DNA of 64,000 nucleotides. It comes from Tenacibaculum sp. MAR_2009_124. Lineage in GTDB: Bacteria > Bacteroidota > Bacteroidia > Flavobacteriales > Flavobacteriaceae. Both the position numbers and the translations under genes were made by a program. Position 1 is the first letter of the stretch; each line of letters opens with the position of its first letter. The DNA lies in assembly GCF_900105455.1 (NCBI RefSeq), contig NZ_FNSF01000001.1, positions 1,245,001 through 1,309,000 of the forward strand, given 5' to 3'. Below are positions 46,891-55,681 of the stretch, piece by piece. The notes beneath the pieces are model-generated. The model saw only the letters and a program-made list of their open reading frames with translations, was not told the origin of the DNA and made no database searches.

Positions 46891-46917
46891 GCTCATTAAA
46901 ATTAATGGGCTTTTTTT
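46891..46917 (+). terminator. Intrinsic terminator
   Basis: Stem GCTCATTAA / TTAATGGGC (one G-T pair) with a run of T after it. It is 28 bp behind the stop of the secreted protein gene. Confidence 0.75.
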
Positions 46918-47003
46918 ACTTTTACCAATTAGCTTAATAAAACAACCATTCATCGCAACTACACTACCAAACACCTGTTTTTCAAAACAATAAACATAAG
47001 TAG

Positions 47004-47092
47004 ATGTATATTTATAGTGTAGTAGTAAGTTAATTTTTTGATTAGCGATTTAGAGGCTTTTTCTTTTCGATAGAATTGAAAAAGCCTTTTTC
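47004..47092. repeat. 89-bp direct repeat, left copy
   Basis: Matches 58580..58668 in the same orientation with 2 mismatches in 89 bases (positions 12 and 15). The right part contains an inverted repeat AGGCTTTTTC / GAAAAAGCCT with a 14-nt loop, which could terminate transcription. The two copies enclose an 11.5-kb accessory region. Confidence 0.75.
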
Positions 47093-47215
47093 TTTTTTTG
47101 AAATTGGATTCTTAAATATTCCTTTTGCTGCTGCAAGAAAAGGAAGTTCGACTAAATGATAAGAGAATATACTCACTTTTATTTTGATTGAATTACTTCA
47201 TGTTTCATATTAACT

Positions 47216-47291
47216 TTACTTATAACACACGTAAAGAAAACAACTAATAATTATAATACTATTTGTAATTATAACTCCTTTCAATTTCGGG
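47216..47291 (-). pseudogene. 3' part of small membrane-protein gene cut by the IS element
   Basis: Codes, on the minus strand, for PKLKGVIITNSIIIISCFLYVCYK, a C-terminal membrane helix ending at TAA 47218..47216. Joining this to 48521..48727 after removing the IS and one CGGG copy restores one open frame of 92 codons. Confidence 0.75.
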
Positions 47292-47359
47292 TGTAGCCTT
47301 CCCCAAAACCAGGACAGTTTAAAATTCGAATTTACTAACTTTAAACTCAAACTGTCACA

Positions 47360-47626
47360 ATGAAAATCAGCAAGTTTAGCGAGAGTCAGATAATCAAGGC
47401 TCTCAAGGAAAATGAACAAGGTAGGTCTGTAGGTGATTTATCAAGAGAATTAGGAATCGATAAAAGTACTTTTTATTACTGGCGAAAAAAGTATGGAGGT
47501 ATGGAACAACAGCAACTAAAACGTTTAAAAGAGTTAGAGGAAGAGAATAATAGGCTCAAGCAAATGTATGCAGATGTAAGTTTGGATGTCAAAATGCTAA
47601 AAGACGTACTATCAAAAAAGTTCTAA
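47360..47626 (+). CDS. IS3-family transposase OrfA
   Basis: An 88-residue protein with an HTH (SESQIIKALKENEQGRSVGDLSRELGID) and a C-terminal leucine-zipper coiled coil (about 55-80) for dimerisation. The frame ends ATCAAAAAAGTTC TAA; the A6G run is a slippery site for a -1 shift into the transposase frame, which is open from here to 48504. OrfA alone normally binds the IS ends and represses movement. Confidence 0.88.
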   Translation: MKISKFSESQIIKALKENEQGRSVGDLSRELGIDKSTFYYWRKKYGGMEQQQLKRLKELEEENNRLKQMYADVSLDVKMLKDVLSKKF

Positions 47627-47673
47627 AGCCTTCCGACAAAAGAGTTCGTGTAAAGTATCTCATCAAAGCGTAT

Positions 47674-48504
47674 GTGATTTCTATAGTCCATGCCTGCAAA
47701 GTTGTAGGCCTTAGTAGATCGATTTGGTATTACCAGAGTAAAAAAGATGATAGCGAGGTTATTGATAAGTTAACCGAACTTTCTGAATCGTACCCTACAA
47801 GAGGTTTTGATGAGTATTATCATAAGATCCGTCGTGAAGGCTTAATATGGAATAGGAAACGAGTGTTACGAGTGTATCGTGAGATGAAACTCAGTTTAAG
47901 ACGTAAGCACAAAAAGCGTTTGGTTAAACGTGTAAAACAACCTTTGGAAAGACCTTCAAAACTCAATGAATGTTGGAGCATGGATTTCATGAGTGATGCA
48001 CTTATTGACGGTAGAAAGGTGCGTGTGTTCAATGTTATTGACGATTGCAATCGTGAAGCACTGGCTATAAATGCTGGTCTTTCATATCCAGCAAGAGCCG
48101 TTATCGAAACACTGGAATGCCTAAAAGAAGAAATAGGAGTACCTAAGTATGTGAGATGTGATAATGGTCCAGAGTTTATTTCCAAGATTTTTGTCAACTG
48201 GTGCAAAAAGAATTTTATAGAAATTAAATATACACAACCCGGTAAACCTATGCAGAATGGCTATATAGAACGATTCAATCGCTTCTTTAGAGAGGATATA
48301 TTAAGTGCTTATTATTTTAATGACACTTATCAACTTCAAAAGATAAGTGATAACTGGAGAGAAGACTATAATTTTAATCATCCGCATAAATCTTTGGGAT
48401 ACAAGTCACCTAAAGAGTTTATGCCCAGATTTGATGAAGAATTTAAATTCTTCATCAAATCTGACCTTAATAATAATTATTTGTCGAATTTAGAGGTGTC
48501 CTAA
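47674..48504 (+). CDS. IS3-family transposase OrfB (DDE integrase)
   Basis: The track frame begins at GTG 47674, but the same frame is open back to the slippery site at the end of OrfA, so the active product is probably the OrfAB fusion. An HTH_21 region comes first, then the rve integrase core with catalytic D in WSMDFMSDAL, D in VRCDNGPEF and E in NGYIERFNRFFRED, followed by the HPHKSLGYKSPKEF tail. No frame damage is seen, so the element should be functional. Confidence 0.88.
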   Translation: MISIVHACKVVGLSRSIWYYQSKKDDSEVIDKLTELSESYPTRGFDEYYHKIRREGLIWNRKRVLRVYREMKLSLRRKHKKRLVKRVKQPLERPSKLNECWSMDFMSDALIDGRKVRVFNVIDDCNREALAINAGLSYPARAVIETLECLKEEIGVPKYVRCDNGPEFISKIFVNWCKKNFIEIKYTQPGKPMQNGYIERFNRFFREDILSAYYFNDTYQLQKISDNWREDYNFNHPHKSLGYKSPKEFMPRFDEEFKFFIKSDLNNNYLSNLEVS

Positions 48505-48520
48505 AAAAGGAAAGGCTACA

Positions 48521-48727
48521 CGGGGTCTTTATTTTAAAATAGAATTTTATTAAACTTATAAAAGTCCAAATAAGTCCACTAACTAAGGTTAAAAACAAAA
48601 TAAGATGATGCATACCAGGTGCATGAATGTATGGATGTCCAATAGTAAGATACGATATTTCTGCAAGCCCAAAACCAATTCCGTATAGCTTTAAAGTTTT
48701 TAATATTCCACTTTTCATATTATCCAT
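48521..48727 (-). pseudogene. 5' part of small membrane-protein gene cut by the IS element
   Basis: From ATG 48727 it codes for MDNMKSGILKTLKLYGIG... with two membrane helices (about 10-28 and 42-62), up to ...FKIKTP at the IS junction. The frame then runs 17 codons into the IS. The missing C-terminal helix is encoded at 47216..47291. The family is not recognised; the original protein was a 92-residue three-helix membrane protein. Confidence 0.75.
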
Positions 48728-48784
48728 AAAAATTTTCAGTTGTTAGTTTCAAACAGATAATTGTAGAAATTATATGAATTCCAA

Positions 48785-49234
48785 TTACGTAAAACTTTCA
48801 ATTCTATCTTGCTTTGTTAATAGTATTTGCTCAGCAATTAACCTTCCATAATTTTCAAAGTTTTTGTAATTGAAATATGCCTTTTGAATCGCTGAGTATG
48901 GCAAGTTTACCATTATAGTTGGCTCAATGGTTTCTATATAGTATTTTGAAGGTTTCTGTTGAATAAACGAAGGATAATCTGATGCATATGAATTTTCATT
49001 AATAAAAGAGATTATTATTTTCTTACCCTGATTATCGATATAATAACTTTTTAATAATCCTTGATAAACAAATCCCATTTCTTTTTGGATTTGCCCATTT
49101 TCCAAGTAAAATTCCTTTTTTTTAAACTCAGTAATTGACAAATGTTTTCTTATGAAGTTTAATTCATCTGCTTTTAAATAAGGACAAATTGTTAAATATG
49201 ATTCTAAATATTGTTGATACGCTTTCTCTTTCAT
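48785..49234 (-). CDS. Truncated Crp/Fnr-type regulator without DNA-binding domain
   Basis: A 149-residue protein that matches only the N-terminal effector domain and dimerisation helix of the short Crp/Fnr group common in Bacteroidetes (usual length about 190). The beta-roll has NGQIQKEMGFVYQGLLKSYYID and NENSYASDYPSF, and the helix ends ...ILLTKQDRIESFT at a TAA. The C-terminal winged HTH that should follow is absent, and the downstream DNA does not encode it in any frame I checked. It is likely a remnant, broken by a deletion near the IS-disrupted gene. Confidence 0.65.
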   Translation of the reverse strand: MKEKAYQQYLESYLTICPYLKADELNFIRKHLSITEFKKKEFYLENGQIQKEMGFVYQGLLKSYYIDNQGKKIIISFINENSYASDYPSFIQQKPSKYYIETIEPTIMVNLPYSAIQKAYFNYKNFENYGRLIAEQILLTKQDRIESFT

Positions 49235-49370
49235 TTAAATTATTGCCGAAATGCCCTTTTTACAAGATTAATTACTGTGATAAAGTTAATAAATAACTAT
49301 TTAGAACAAAAATTCGTAAAGATTTATGTGAGTGAGTAACTAATTTTGTAATTGTGATATACAGAGTTTC

Positions 49371-49991
49371 TTAATTCAGACAAGCTTTTATAGAGTCCTT
49401 ATATGCTTCCATTCCGACTATTTCTTTTCTTTTTGTTTTTCTCCATTCTCTGCCATATTTAATATCTAAAATTTTAATAATGTAATAATTATATTGAGAT
49501 ACACATTCATAAATCCTTCCTTCACAACCAAGTTCCACATATTCAACATTATATTTCTTCTCAAAACTATAGTCTTCTTTCGTATTTGCAATTGGAACAA
49601 TCCCTCCATTCAAGTAAAGTTTAGGAACGCCACTTTTCCAGTCTTTCCTTGCCTTATCCCTATTTATTTCACACTTTCCTTTAACAACAATTGATTTATG
49701 ACTTTTCCTTTTACTCCAACTAGTTTTGTATTTATAAATTGTGTTCGGGTAATTTCCAGCGAAAATTTCTAAAAGATAACTTTCTTTTTTAGTTTTAGAA
49801 ACTAAAATAAATTCTCCTAAATCATTGACAATTGTTCCATTTGACGTTCCTTTTACAAAAACGTAAACATCTTCTTTAGGCTTTCTCTTAGAAATGGAAG
49901 AAAATATTTTTCCTTTTATTGTATCATTTTGAGCTTGAAAAAATTCAACTTTTAAAAAAGTGAACACTACTAAAAAAATAATGAATTTCAT
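49371..49991 (-). CDS. Secreted carboxypeptidase-regulatory-like domain protein
   Basis: From ATG 49991 (MKFIIFLVV) the protein has 206 residues and a signal peptide ending near FFQAQ. Residues 25-100 resemble the CarboxypepD_reg-like domain (IKGKIFSSISKRKPKEDVYVFVKGTSNGTIVNDLGEFIL) seen in many Bacteroidetes surface proteins. The second half has FEKKYNVEYVELGCEGRIYECVSQYN and GREWRKTKRKEIVG, a pattern I have seen in small orphan flavobacterial proteins of variable regions. It is probably periplasmic or outer-membrane associated; role unknown. Confidence 0.6.
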   Translation of the reverse strand: MKFIIFLVVFTFLKVEFFQAQNDTIKGKIFSSISKRKPKEDVYVFVKGTSNGTIVNDLGEFILVSKTKKESYLLEIFAGNYPNTIYKYKTSWSKRKSHKSIVVKGKCEINRDKARKDWKSGVPKLYLNGGIVPIANTKEDYSFEKKYNVEYVELGCEGRIYECVSQYNYYIIKILDIKYGREWRKTKRKEIVGMEAYKDSIKACLN

Positions 49992-50129
49992 CTGCTTTTT
50001 TATTCTGTGCAACTGTTTCGTATATGGGTTTGTTCTGTATTTAAGTAAACGTTTTAATAAACTAACTCGAGAAAATTTCTTATAAACTTCTCAAATAAAT
50101 AATGTATAAGGTAATTAATTACATCTCTT

Positions 50130-50795
50130 TTACAAACACATTTTTTCTTTGAATTCTATTATATCTCTTTTCATCTCTCTATTCCAAAAATCCAATTTAT
50201 CATGATAAAATCTAGTTATTGGATATTCTATATTTTCTTTTTTAGTTTTCCATGTTAAATGAACAACTGCAATGTTTCCATTTTCTAATTGTAATACAAT
50301 ATCATCATTAGTAATCTTTTTGGCAATTAATTCTGTTTTCAGATTAAATAATATATGATTGTCAGGTAATTCAAGTTTTAGTTCATCAATTAAAGTTTTA
50401 ATATTGTCTTCTTTCATTTCTATTACGTCTAGATAAGGTTTTAGAAATTTAAGTCCGAAAATCGACATATTTAATTCTTGTTCTAAATTGCCTTTTTCTA
50501 GTAAATTAGCTATTGTCTTTTCAATACAATCTCTTGTTAGTTCTTTAACTAAAAGATCTGGAGGAATTAGATAAATTCCATTTAAGTTTTCTTCATTTTC
50601 TTTATCATACTTATTGGCAGTCTCGATAAATTTAAATGTCCAAACATTAATACCATAGTTTCATCCATCTAAGGTATCGACTATAATATTAGCAAAATCA
50701 TTTTCCAAATCCTCCCATGGACCCGATATTTCAAACTCAAGCCATAGTTTGAAAGGTATTTTTCCTATTTCAACAATTTTATCATTTTTAATCAT
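50130..50795 (-). pseudogene. Unknown gene with in-frame TGA stop
   Basis: A single reading frame of 222 codons runs from ATG 50795 to the stop at 50130, but is interrupted by TGA at 50663..50661 (codon 45). The context is DTLDG-stop-NYGINVWTF. A TGG to TGA change would restore Trp and give a typical acidic, soluble small protein. The 112 residues from an internal ATG at 50468 could still be made. The family is not recognised; it lies in a row of small orphan genes that look like immunity or contact-system accessory proteins. Confidence 0.6.
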
Positions 50796-50853
50796 TCATT
50801 TACTCTTTCTATATATTCAGTAATGTTTAAAATAACCCCCTTTTTCATACCAT

Positions 50854-51204
50854 CTATATGCCATTAGAAGTAGTTTCCTTTTTACATTTTTTTTCAAAGG
50901 ATTCTTTATCAAAGAAAACATATTTTTTAGTGTCTTTAAAAAAAGTCTTTAGCGTGGTGTTTTTGTCAATTAACCAATTCCCATCACTATCTGTTATACA
51001 TTTATAAGTATCATATGATCCCGCCCAAATAGCCCAACCTTTGGAAATTGAGTGGATTTTAACGAGTTCTTCAATTAACTCGCTCATTTTTGTTTTATCT
51101 GGGAATTCTGAAAATTTATTGTGTCGCGACATATCATCTCCCATACAAACACTATCTCTATCTGATTCAATTATCATTTTTTTGTTATTAAATAAATTCA
51201 ACAT
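50854..51204 (-). CDS. Small protein of unknown function
   Basis: A 116-residue soluble protein. It contains SDRDSVCMGDDMSRHNKF (about 14-31) and GWAIWAGSYDTYKCITDSDGNWL, acidic and aromatic-rich segments that look like a ligand-binding surface. No signal peptide, no membrane helix. The family is not recognised, although RDSVCMGDD recalls small proteins of toxin-immunity loci. It is 24 bp after the next upstream gene on the same strand, so the two are likely co-expressed. Confidence 0.5.
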   Translation of the reverse strand: MLNLFNNKKMIIESDRDSVCMGDDMSRHNKFSEFPDKTKMSELIEELVKIHSISKGWAIWAGSYDTYKCITDSDGNWLIDKNTTLKTFFKDTKKYVFFDKESFEKKCKKETTSNGI

Positions 51205-51228
51205 ATTTAATTTAATAGTTCTTGTTTT

Positions 51229-51744
51229 TTAGGAACTCCATCCAAAATGAAGAACATAAATCCTGTTTTTACTTTCAAAAATAATATCATCTCCAATCAT
51301 GTCACCTCCTATTTTAGGGGCAAAATAGGTGTCAATTCCCATCATTTTATAGGTTTTTAACTCCTTAATGCTTTTAAGAAAGTCAAGAATAGAAGCCTTA
51401 AATAGTTCTTCTTTTGGGTAATAAAAATCGGTTAACTCTCTTCTACAATCCAGACTTGTTCTGTGTTCTCTCCAGTATTTTAATGTATCTTCAATCAAAT
51501 TTTTATAATCTGGGATTGGCTCTAGTCGTAAGTTTTCAATATTTCTTTCTTCAACAATTATATTCTTACCACCAATTTTAATGAAAGGGTTTTTATAGGC
51601 TTCAATATTTAATAAGTAGGATTTAAGTCTGCTAATTAAACGCTCTCCATCTGGAAGATGTATTTCCGTGAAATGGTATTGTCCACCACAATTTGGGGTT
51701 TCTTCTTGCATTTCATTTAAATATGAGTTTATTTTTTCATGCAT
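51229..51744 (-). CDS. Small protein of unknown function, possibly immunity-like
   Basis: A 171-residue soluble protein with no signal peptide. Segments are GGQYHFTEIHLPDGERLISRLKSYLLNIEAYKN, a helical middle rich in Glu/Lys, and GGDMIGDDIIFESKNRIYVLHFGWSS at the end. It is acidic and not recognised. It is followed closely by another small orphan gene. Such pairs are common downstream of polymorphic toxins, but no toxin is in the window, so the idea is inference only. Confidence 0.5.
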   Translation of the reverse strand: MHEKINSYLNEMQEETPNCGGQYHFTEIHLPDGERLISRLKSYLLNIEAYKNPFIKIGGKNIIVEERNIENLRLEPIPDYKNLIEDTLKYWREHRTSLDCRRELTDFYYPKEELFKASILDFLKSIKELKTYKMMGIDTYFAPKIGGDMIGDDIIFESKNRIYVLHFGWSS

Positions 51745-51857
51745 CTTTTTTACTATTGAACTATTGAAAGTCGACAGCTGACAAGCTAATAAAATATTAA
51801 TACAACAGACTATAAAACTAAGGATTACTTTTTATGGCATGCAATGTTGTACACATA

Positions 51858-52604
51858 TTATTCTATGTTCTTCTCAATCCACTTCTTATAAAAATTAATG
51901 CGAGCATAATACTCAGTAACTCCGTAAACACCTTCTTTTCCATTATCTTGTTGATTCGAACTAACCCCAACAATATATCTTACATTATCCACGTCAATAA
52001 AAGCCGGTCCTCCGCTATCTCCGGGTCCACTTACTCCTTCCAACTCCGTTGTATTTTCTGATTCAGGATTGTCAAAATTAAAAATTATCCATTGACCATC
52101 TATTTCATCTATCCTATTCGTTGCAGCTCGCGTAATCTTATCCCAATTTTGAGGACCTGTTAATCCAGTACCAAAATCACCACTACCCACAATGGTTATT
52201 TCCTTCCCTTTTCCGTTTTGTTTATCGTATAATTTTGCAAAAGGAATATTTGTTATATTCCCTTTAATTCGAATCAATGCTATATCATTTTCTATAAATG
52301 TTTCACTTATGTGAAAGTTTGGATGTAGAATTATTTTTTCAACATCATATTGTTTATGATCAATAGTTACTTGAGGCGTTTCCCCTTTTTTCAATTCTTC
52401 ATTTAATAAAATAGCTGCATGTGCTGCCGTTACCACCCAATTTTCTTTAATCAATGTGGACTCTCCATCCGATAAATGACAAATTTGAGGATATTTTTTT
52501 CCTAATGTTATAAACCGTTCATCTGGTACATCGTGTCGAACTATTAAACTCATTAATGAAAATGACATTATTATAATTAACAGGGCTGAGATTGTTTTTT
52601 TCAT
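51858..52604 (-). CDS. Secreted trypsin-like serine protease (S1 family)
   Basis: A 248-residue protein with a signal sequence or anchor (about 5-22). The S1 catalytic triad is complete: H62 in VVTAAHA, D107 in NDIALIRI, and S197 in GPGDSGGPAF. The chain ends with YARINFYKKWIEKNI, the C-terminal helix of the fold. It probably acts in the periplasm or outside the cell. It is a single gene in the accessory region. Trypsin-like domains also occur in intracellular defence proteins, but the signal peptide argues against that here. Confidence 0.85.
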   Translation of the reverse strand: MKKTISALLIIIMSFSLMSLIVRHDVPDERFITLGKKYPQICHLSDGESTLIKENWVVTAAHAAILLNEELKKGETPQVTIDHKQYDVEKIILHPNFHISETFIENDIALIRIKGNITNIPFAKLYDKQNGKGKEITIVGSGDFGTGLTGPQNWDKITRAATNRIDEIDGQWIIFNFDNPESENTTELEGVSGPGDSGGPAFIDVDNVRYIVGVSSNQQDNGKEGVYGVTEYYARINFYKKWIEKNIE

Positions 52605-52759
52605 TTGTTTTGGTTAAAGTTTTTTAATACCCCAAAATTAAAATGTTTTTCGCTCTACTTCGTTATTTAGAGTTAATCAGTGTTAAATTTTCAAACTAAA
52701 GAAAAATATTTATACTATGATTTCGTGAGGAATAATTCAGTACTTTTTTATTGTATAAA

Positions 52760-53293
52760 TCAGATGTTATGAAACATGTGATTTATTCTTCTCTCCGCTT
52801 CTACTTTTGTGATTCCATCATAGTAATCTTTAACGAATGGATGGTCAAAATCTTGGTGAGGAAAAATTTCAGGTCTACTATTTCCTATTTTGGTCATTAC
52901 ATCACAGGGAATTGACATTGTGTTCCCATATTCTGGAATGCTGCTACATAACCAACCAAAATACCCTGTTTCGTGCTCTTCACTGTCAAAATTTGCTTTA
53001 TAATTTAAATAGCTTTTCTCGCTTAACGAAACCCATAGTCCGTAATCCAAATTTTCACAAGTATCATTGACTTTTTGTGTTAGAGTTACTCTAATAAATC
53101 GATCAATCTGATTATCATAATAAATCTCGCAAAAGTCAGTGTTTAACCTTCCAAGTTCCGGCTTCTCTTGGTCTGAAAGAACATCGTAATTCGAAGGTGA
53201 TTTAAAAGTCAGAGCGGGCCATTCCGAATGGGTTTTTCCGCATTCAGCACATTTAAACTCTTCTATTTTATTTTTCTTTCTTTTCCAAAACAT
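52760..53293 (-). CDS. DUF2199-type protein
   Basis: A 177-residue soluble protein. It starts with a zinc-ribbon-like FKCAECGKTHSEWPAL (about 13-28), followed by a beta-rich body with DYGLWVSLSEKSYLNY, TGYFGWLCSSIPEY and a C-terminal helix with VEAERRINHMFH. This is the pattern of DUF2199, a family of unknown function found in many bacteria, often in variable regions. The gene stands alone with no coupled partner. Confidence 0.75.
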   Translation of the reverse strand: MFWKRKKNKIEEFKCAECGKTHSEWPALTFKSPSNYDVLSDQEKPELGRLNTDFCEIYYDNQIDRFIRVTLTQKVNDTCENLDYGLWVSLSEKSYLNYKANFDSEEHETGYFGWLCSSIPEYGNTMSIPCDVMTKIGNSRPEIFPHQDFDHPFVKDYYDGITKVEAERRINHMFHNI

Positions 53294-53358
53294 TATTCAA
53301 TAGTTGTATTCATTGCTATTATCATCATTATTCCAATATACAAAAAATGAATAGGATT

Positions 53359-55551
53359 TTATTTAGTTTTTACCTCAGTTCTTTGTTTTAGTGCGTTGTT
53401 TTCTACTTTCTTTTTGAGAACTCTAATAAATCTATGATTATCATCAAAATGATTTTTTGCTATCTCTAATGCTTGATTATATTTTTCAGTTGATCGAAAT
53501 ATGTCTTTTTTATGCTGCTTAATTAGGTCTCCTTCTAAATTCAATAGGTATGCATCATATATTGTTACTTCTTTATTGAAACAACTTATTTTCGTTAATT
53601 GAGCTTTCTCCAAGAAATCTAGAGCTTGGTCATATTTTTTCTGTTTTAATTTTAATTCAATAATATTTGAATAACATATAAGCTGATTTACATTGTTTTG
53701 TTTACCATAAAAATCGTCTAGTTTTTTTATTGCAATTGTATATAGTGAATCAGCTTTTTTATACTTTTTGCGATGCAATTGATTTGTTCCTAAACCATTG
53801 TATGCAATTCCTATTTTAGAAGATTTACTAATTCCAAAATTTTTATGGGATTCAATTGTTACTTTAAAAATTGAGTCAGATAGTTTTTTATTAAATCCAG
53901 TGTTGATATTCCCTAAATCGTTATGAAAAGTAGTAATACTTGGATAATTGGTTTCATACTCGGATAAAAAGTTGATAATTTTTAAGTTAAGGCTATTTCT
54001 ATCATATTTAATATCCAACTCGTCATTTATTAGAGCTATTTTTAATTCGATTGATTTTTTTTGGACTTCTTCAAAGTTTTTAGGGTTATTAAGAGCCTTT
54101 ACATAATACTCTTTTGAGTCAATATAATTTCCTTTTATAAGGTTATAATAAGCTAAAAGTTCATCTATAAATGATTGATTGTAGTTTTTATTATCAATTT
54201 GAGAAATTAAATCCTGAGTAATTTCTATTTGTTTTTCAAAGTTCTTGTAATTTGAGTTTTCAAGTTCTAATTTTAGCAATAGTAGATTTGAAAAAAATAA
54301 ACTGGTAGGTTTGTTTTCTTGCTCAAAACATTTGCAAGTATTTTTAGCAACATCTAAAGCTTCTTTAATATTTTCTTTTTGTAGAATTCTAGTTTTGTAA
54401 AATAAATATCCGCAGTCGTTATTTGAAGTGATTTTCTCATATTTTTTTAAATATGTTTTTGCAGTTTCCGTGCTATCTGTAACCAAATAGTTTTTAATCA
54501 ATCGAACATAGGTACTCCTAAATGAATTTATATTATTAACACTGTCTTGATTTAATATAATTAAAGATGCTTTATTTAGGTCTATTGCATCACTGTAATA
54601 TGAGCGAGTGTAATAATTACCAGACGCGTTTTCTAATATGTAATGATAGTCGATATCAAAAGTGTCTTTTACTTTTAAATAATTATCAACCAAATAATCA
54701 AGTTCAGTATCATAATTATCATAATCTGAAAGTTTATTATATGTTAATAATAGATTATAACGATTCCAATATATATCAGTTTCTGTAGATTTTACATACT
54801 TAGGTTTATGCTCTTTATGTGTTAAAACACTATCTGCCTTTATATAATTATTTAAGGCATTTTTAAAATCATTTCTATTATAAAAATCATCTCCGTAATC
54901 TATATAAGCATCTGACAAAAATTCATATGTTCCTGAAAAATCTTGATAGTAGAGAGTATCATAATTCCTCCATTTCTTACCATATACAATAGCTTCTTTA
55001 GCTTTTTCAATTGCCTGATCATATTCTTTTAAATTCATAAATTTTTTATACTTGTCTATTTTTTCAAACATCAATAAGTTATTCGATAAACTAGAATCAG
55101 GTTTAAGCATTCTGAGTAAGAAATCCCTGTAGGTATTAAAATGAACATTAGAAAGAGAAAAAAATGAAGTAATAACCGCTATAGCTATAGACCTAAAAAA
55201 TATATATTTAAGTTCTTTATTAAAATTATTTTTATTATAAATCCATATTCCAATTAATATAATTGAAAATATGATATTTATGGAAACTAAAATCTTTCTA
55301 AATATAGATACTGGAAGCCATAATGTAAACGTGAAAACACCTAAAGCAGAGCCTATAATTATTCCTGCTAATATTTGCAGTTTGACTTTATCATTTTGAT
55401 AATTTAAAAAATAGAAGCCACCAAATATGTAGCAAATACTTAAAATAGAAGTACTAATTAAAAGAGGTGTAGTAAAATAATGTCCGAATATTAACACTCC
55501 GAGAAAAAGAGATAGAATAATAATAATTAAGATTTTCTCGCTTTTTTTCAT
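53359..55551 (-). CDS. Membrane protein with five N-terminal helices and TPR-like repeats
   Basis: A 730-residue protein. Residues 1-140 contain about five membrane helices (for example KILIIIILSLFLGVLIFGHYF). The rest is helical and made of TPR-like units, e.g. MNLKEYDQAIEKAKEAIVYGKKW, FKNALNNYIKADSVL, KYKKADSLYTIAIKKL and KKYDQALDFLEKAQL. The TPR part faces either the periplasm or cytoplasm. There is no kinase or HTH domain, unlike the related TPR-histidine kinases of Bacteroidetes. A scaffold or sensor role is possible. It precedes nothing in an operon sense; the nuclease-like pair upstream ends 170 bp before its start. Confidence 0.65.
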   Translation of the reverse strand: MKKSEKILIIIILSLFLGVLIFGHYFTTPLLISTSILSICYIFGGFYFLNYQNDKVKLQILAGIIIGSALGVFTFTLWLPVSIFRKILVSINIIFSIILIGIWIYNKNNFNKELKYIFFRSIAIAVITSFFSLSNVHFNTYRDFLLRMLKPDSSLSNNLLMFEKIDKYKKFMNLKEYDQAIEKAKEAIVYGKKWRNYDTLYYQDFSGTYEFLSDAYIDYGDDFYNRNDFKNALNNYIKADSVLTHKEHKPKYVKSTETDIYWNRYNLLLTYNKLSDYDNYDTELDYLVDNYLKVKDTFDIDYHYILENASGNYYTRSYYSDAIDLNKASLIILNQDSVNNINSFRSTYVRLIKNYLVTDSTETAKTYLKKYEKITSNNDCGYLFYKTRILQKENIKEALDVAKNTCKCFEQENKPTSLFFSNLLLLKLELENSNYKNFEKQIEITQDLISQIDNKNYNQSFIDELLAYYNLIKGNYIDSKEYYVKALNNPKNFEEVQKKSIELKIALINDELDIKYDRNSLNLKIINFLSEYETNYPSITTFHNDLGNINTGFNKKLSDSIFKVTIESHKNFGISKSSKIGIAYNGLGTNQLHRKKYKKADSLYTIAIKKLDDFYGKQNNVNQLICYSNIIELKLKQKKYDQALDFLEKAQLTKISCFNKEVTIYDAYLLNLEGDLIKQHKKDIFRSTEKYNQALEIAKNHFDDNHRFIRVLKKKVENNALKQRTEVKTK

Positions 55552-55681
55552 TTAGTTTCTTGTTTTGTGTAATGCACTACAACGCGAGTCTGCTCACCAA
55601 CTCTATTTTGTTTTCAAAACTAGTCAATATTTAGCAACCTGCCGCTATCAAAAGAGAATTTACAAAAGATCAGTCAACAAG

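Larger units (their letters stand above)
47292..48520 (+). mobile_element. IS3-family insertion sequence, 1229 bp, apparently intact
   Basis: Imperfect terminal inverted repeats start TGTAGCCTT at 47292 and, on the other strand, at 48520, and both contain AGGACA about 20 bp in. The 4-bp target duplication CGGG is found at 47288..47291 and 48521..48524. Two overlapping-phase frames encode an HTH protein and a DDE transposase joined by a probable -1 frameshift. All parts needed for movement are present, and the still-clean ends and perfect duplication suggest a recent arrival. Confidence 0.9.

Noticed and set aside
51858..55551. Protease and TPR genes as an intracellular Avs-like defence system
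   Set aside because: The protease has a signal peptide and the TPR protein lacks a STAND NTPase domain; the genes are separate and not coupled.
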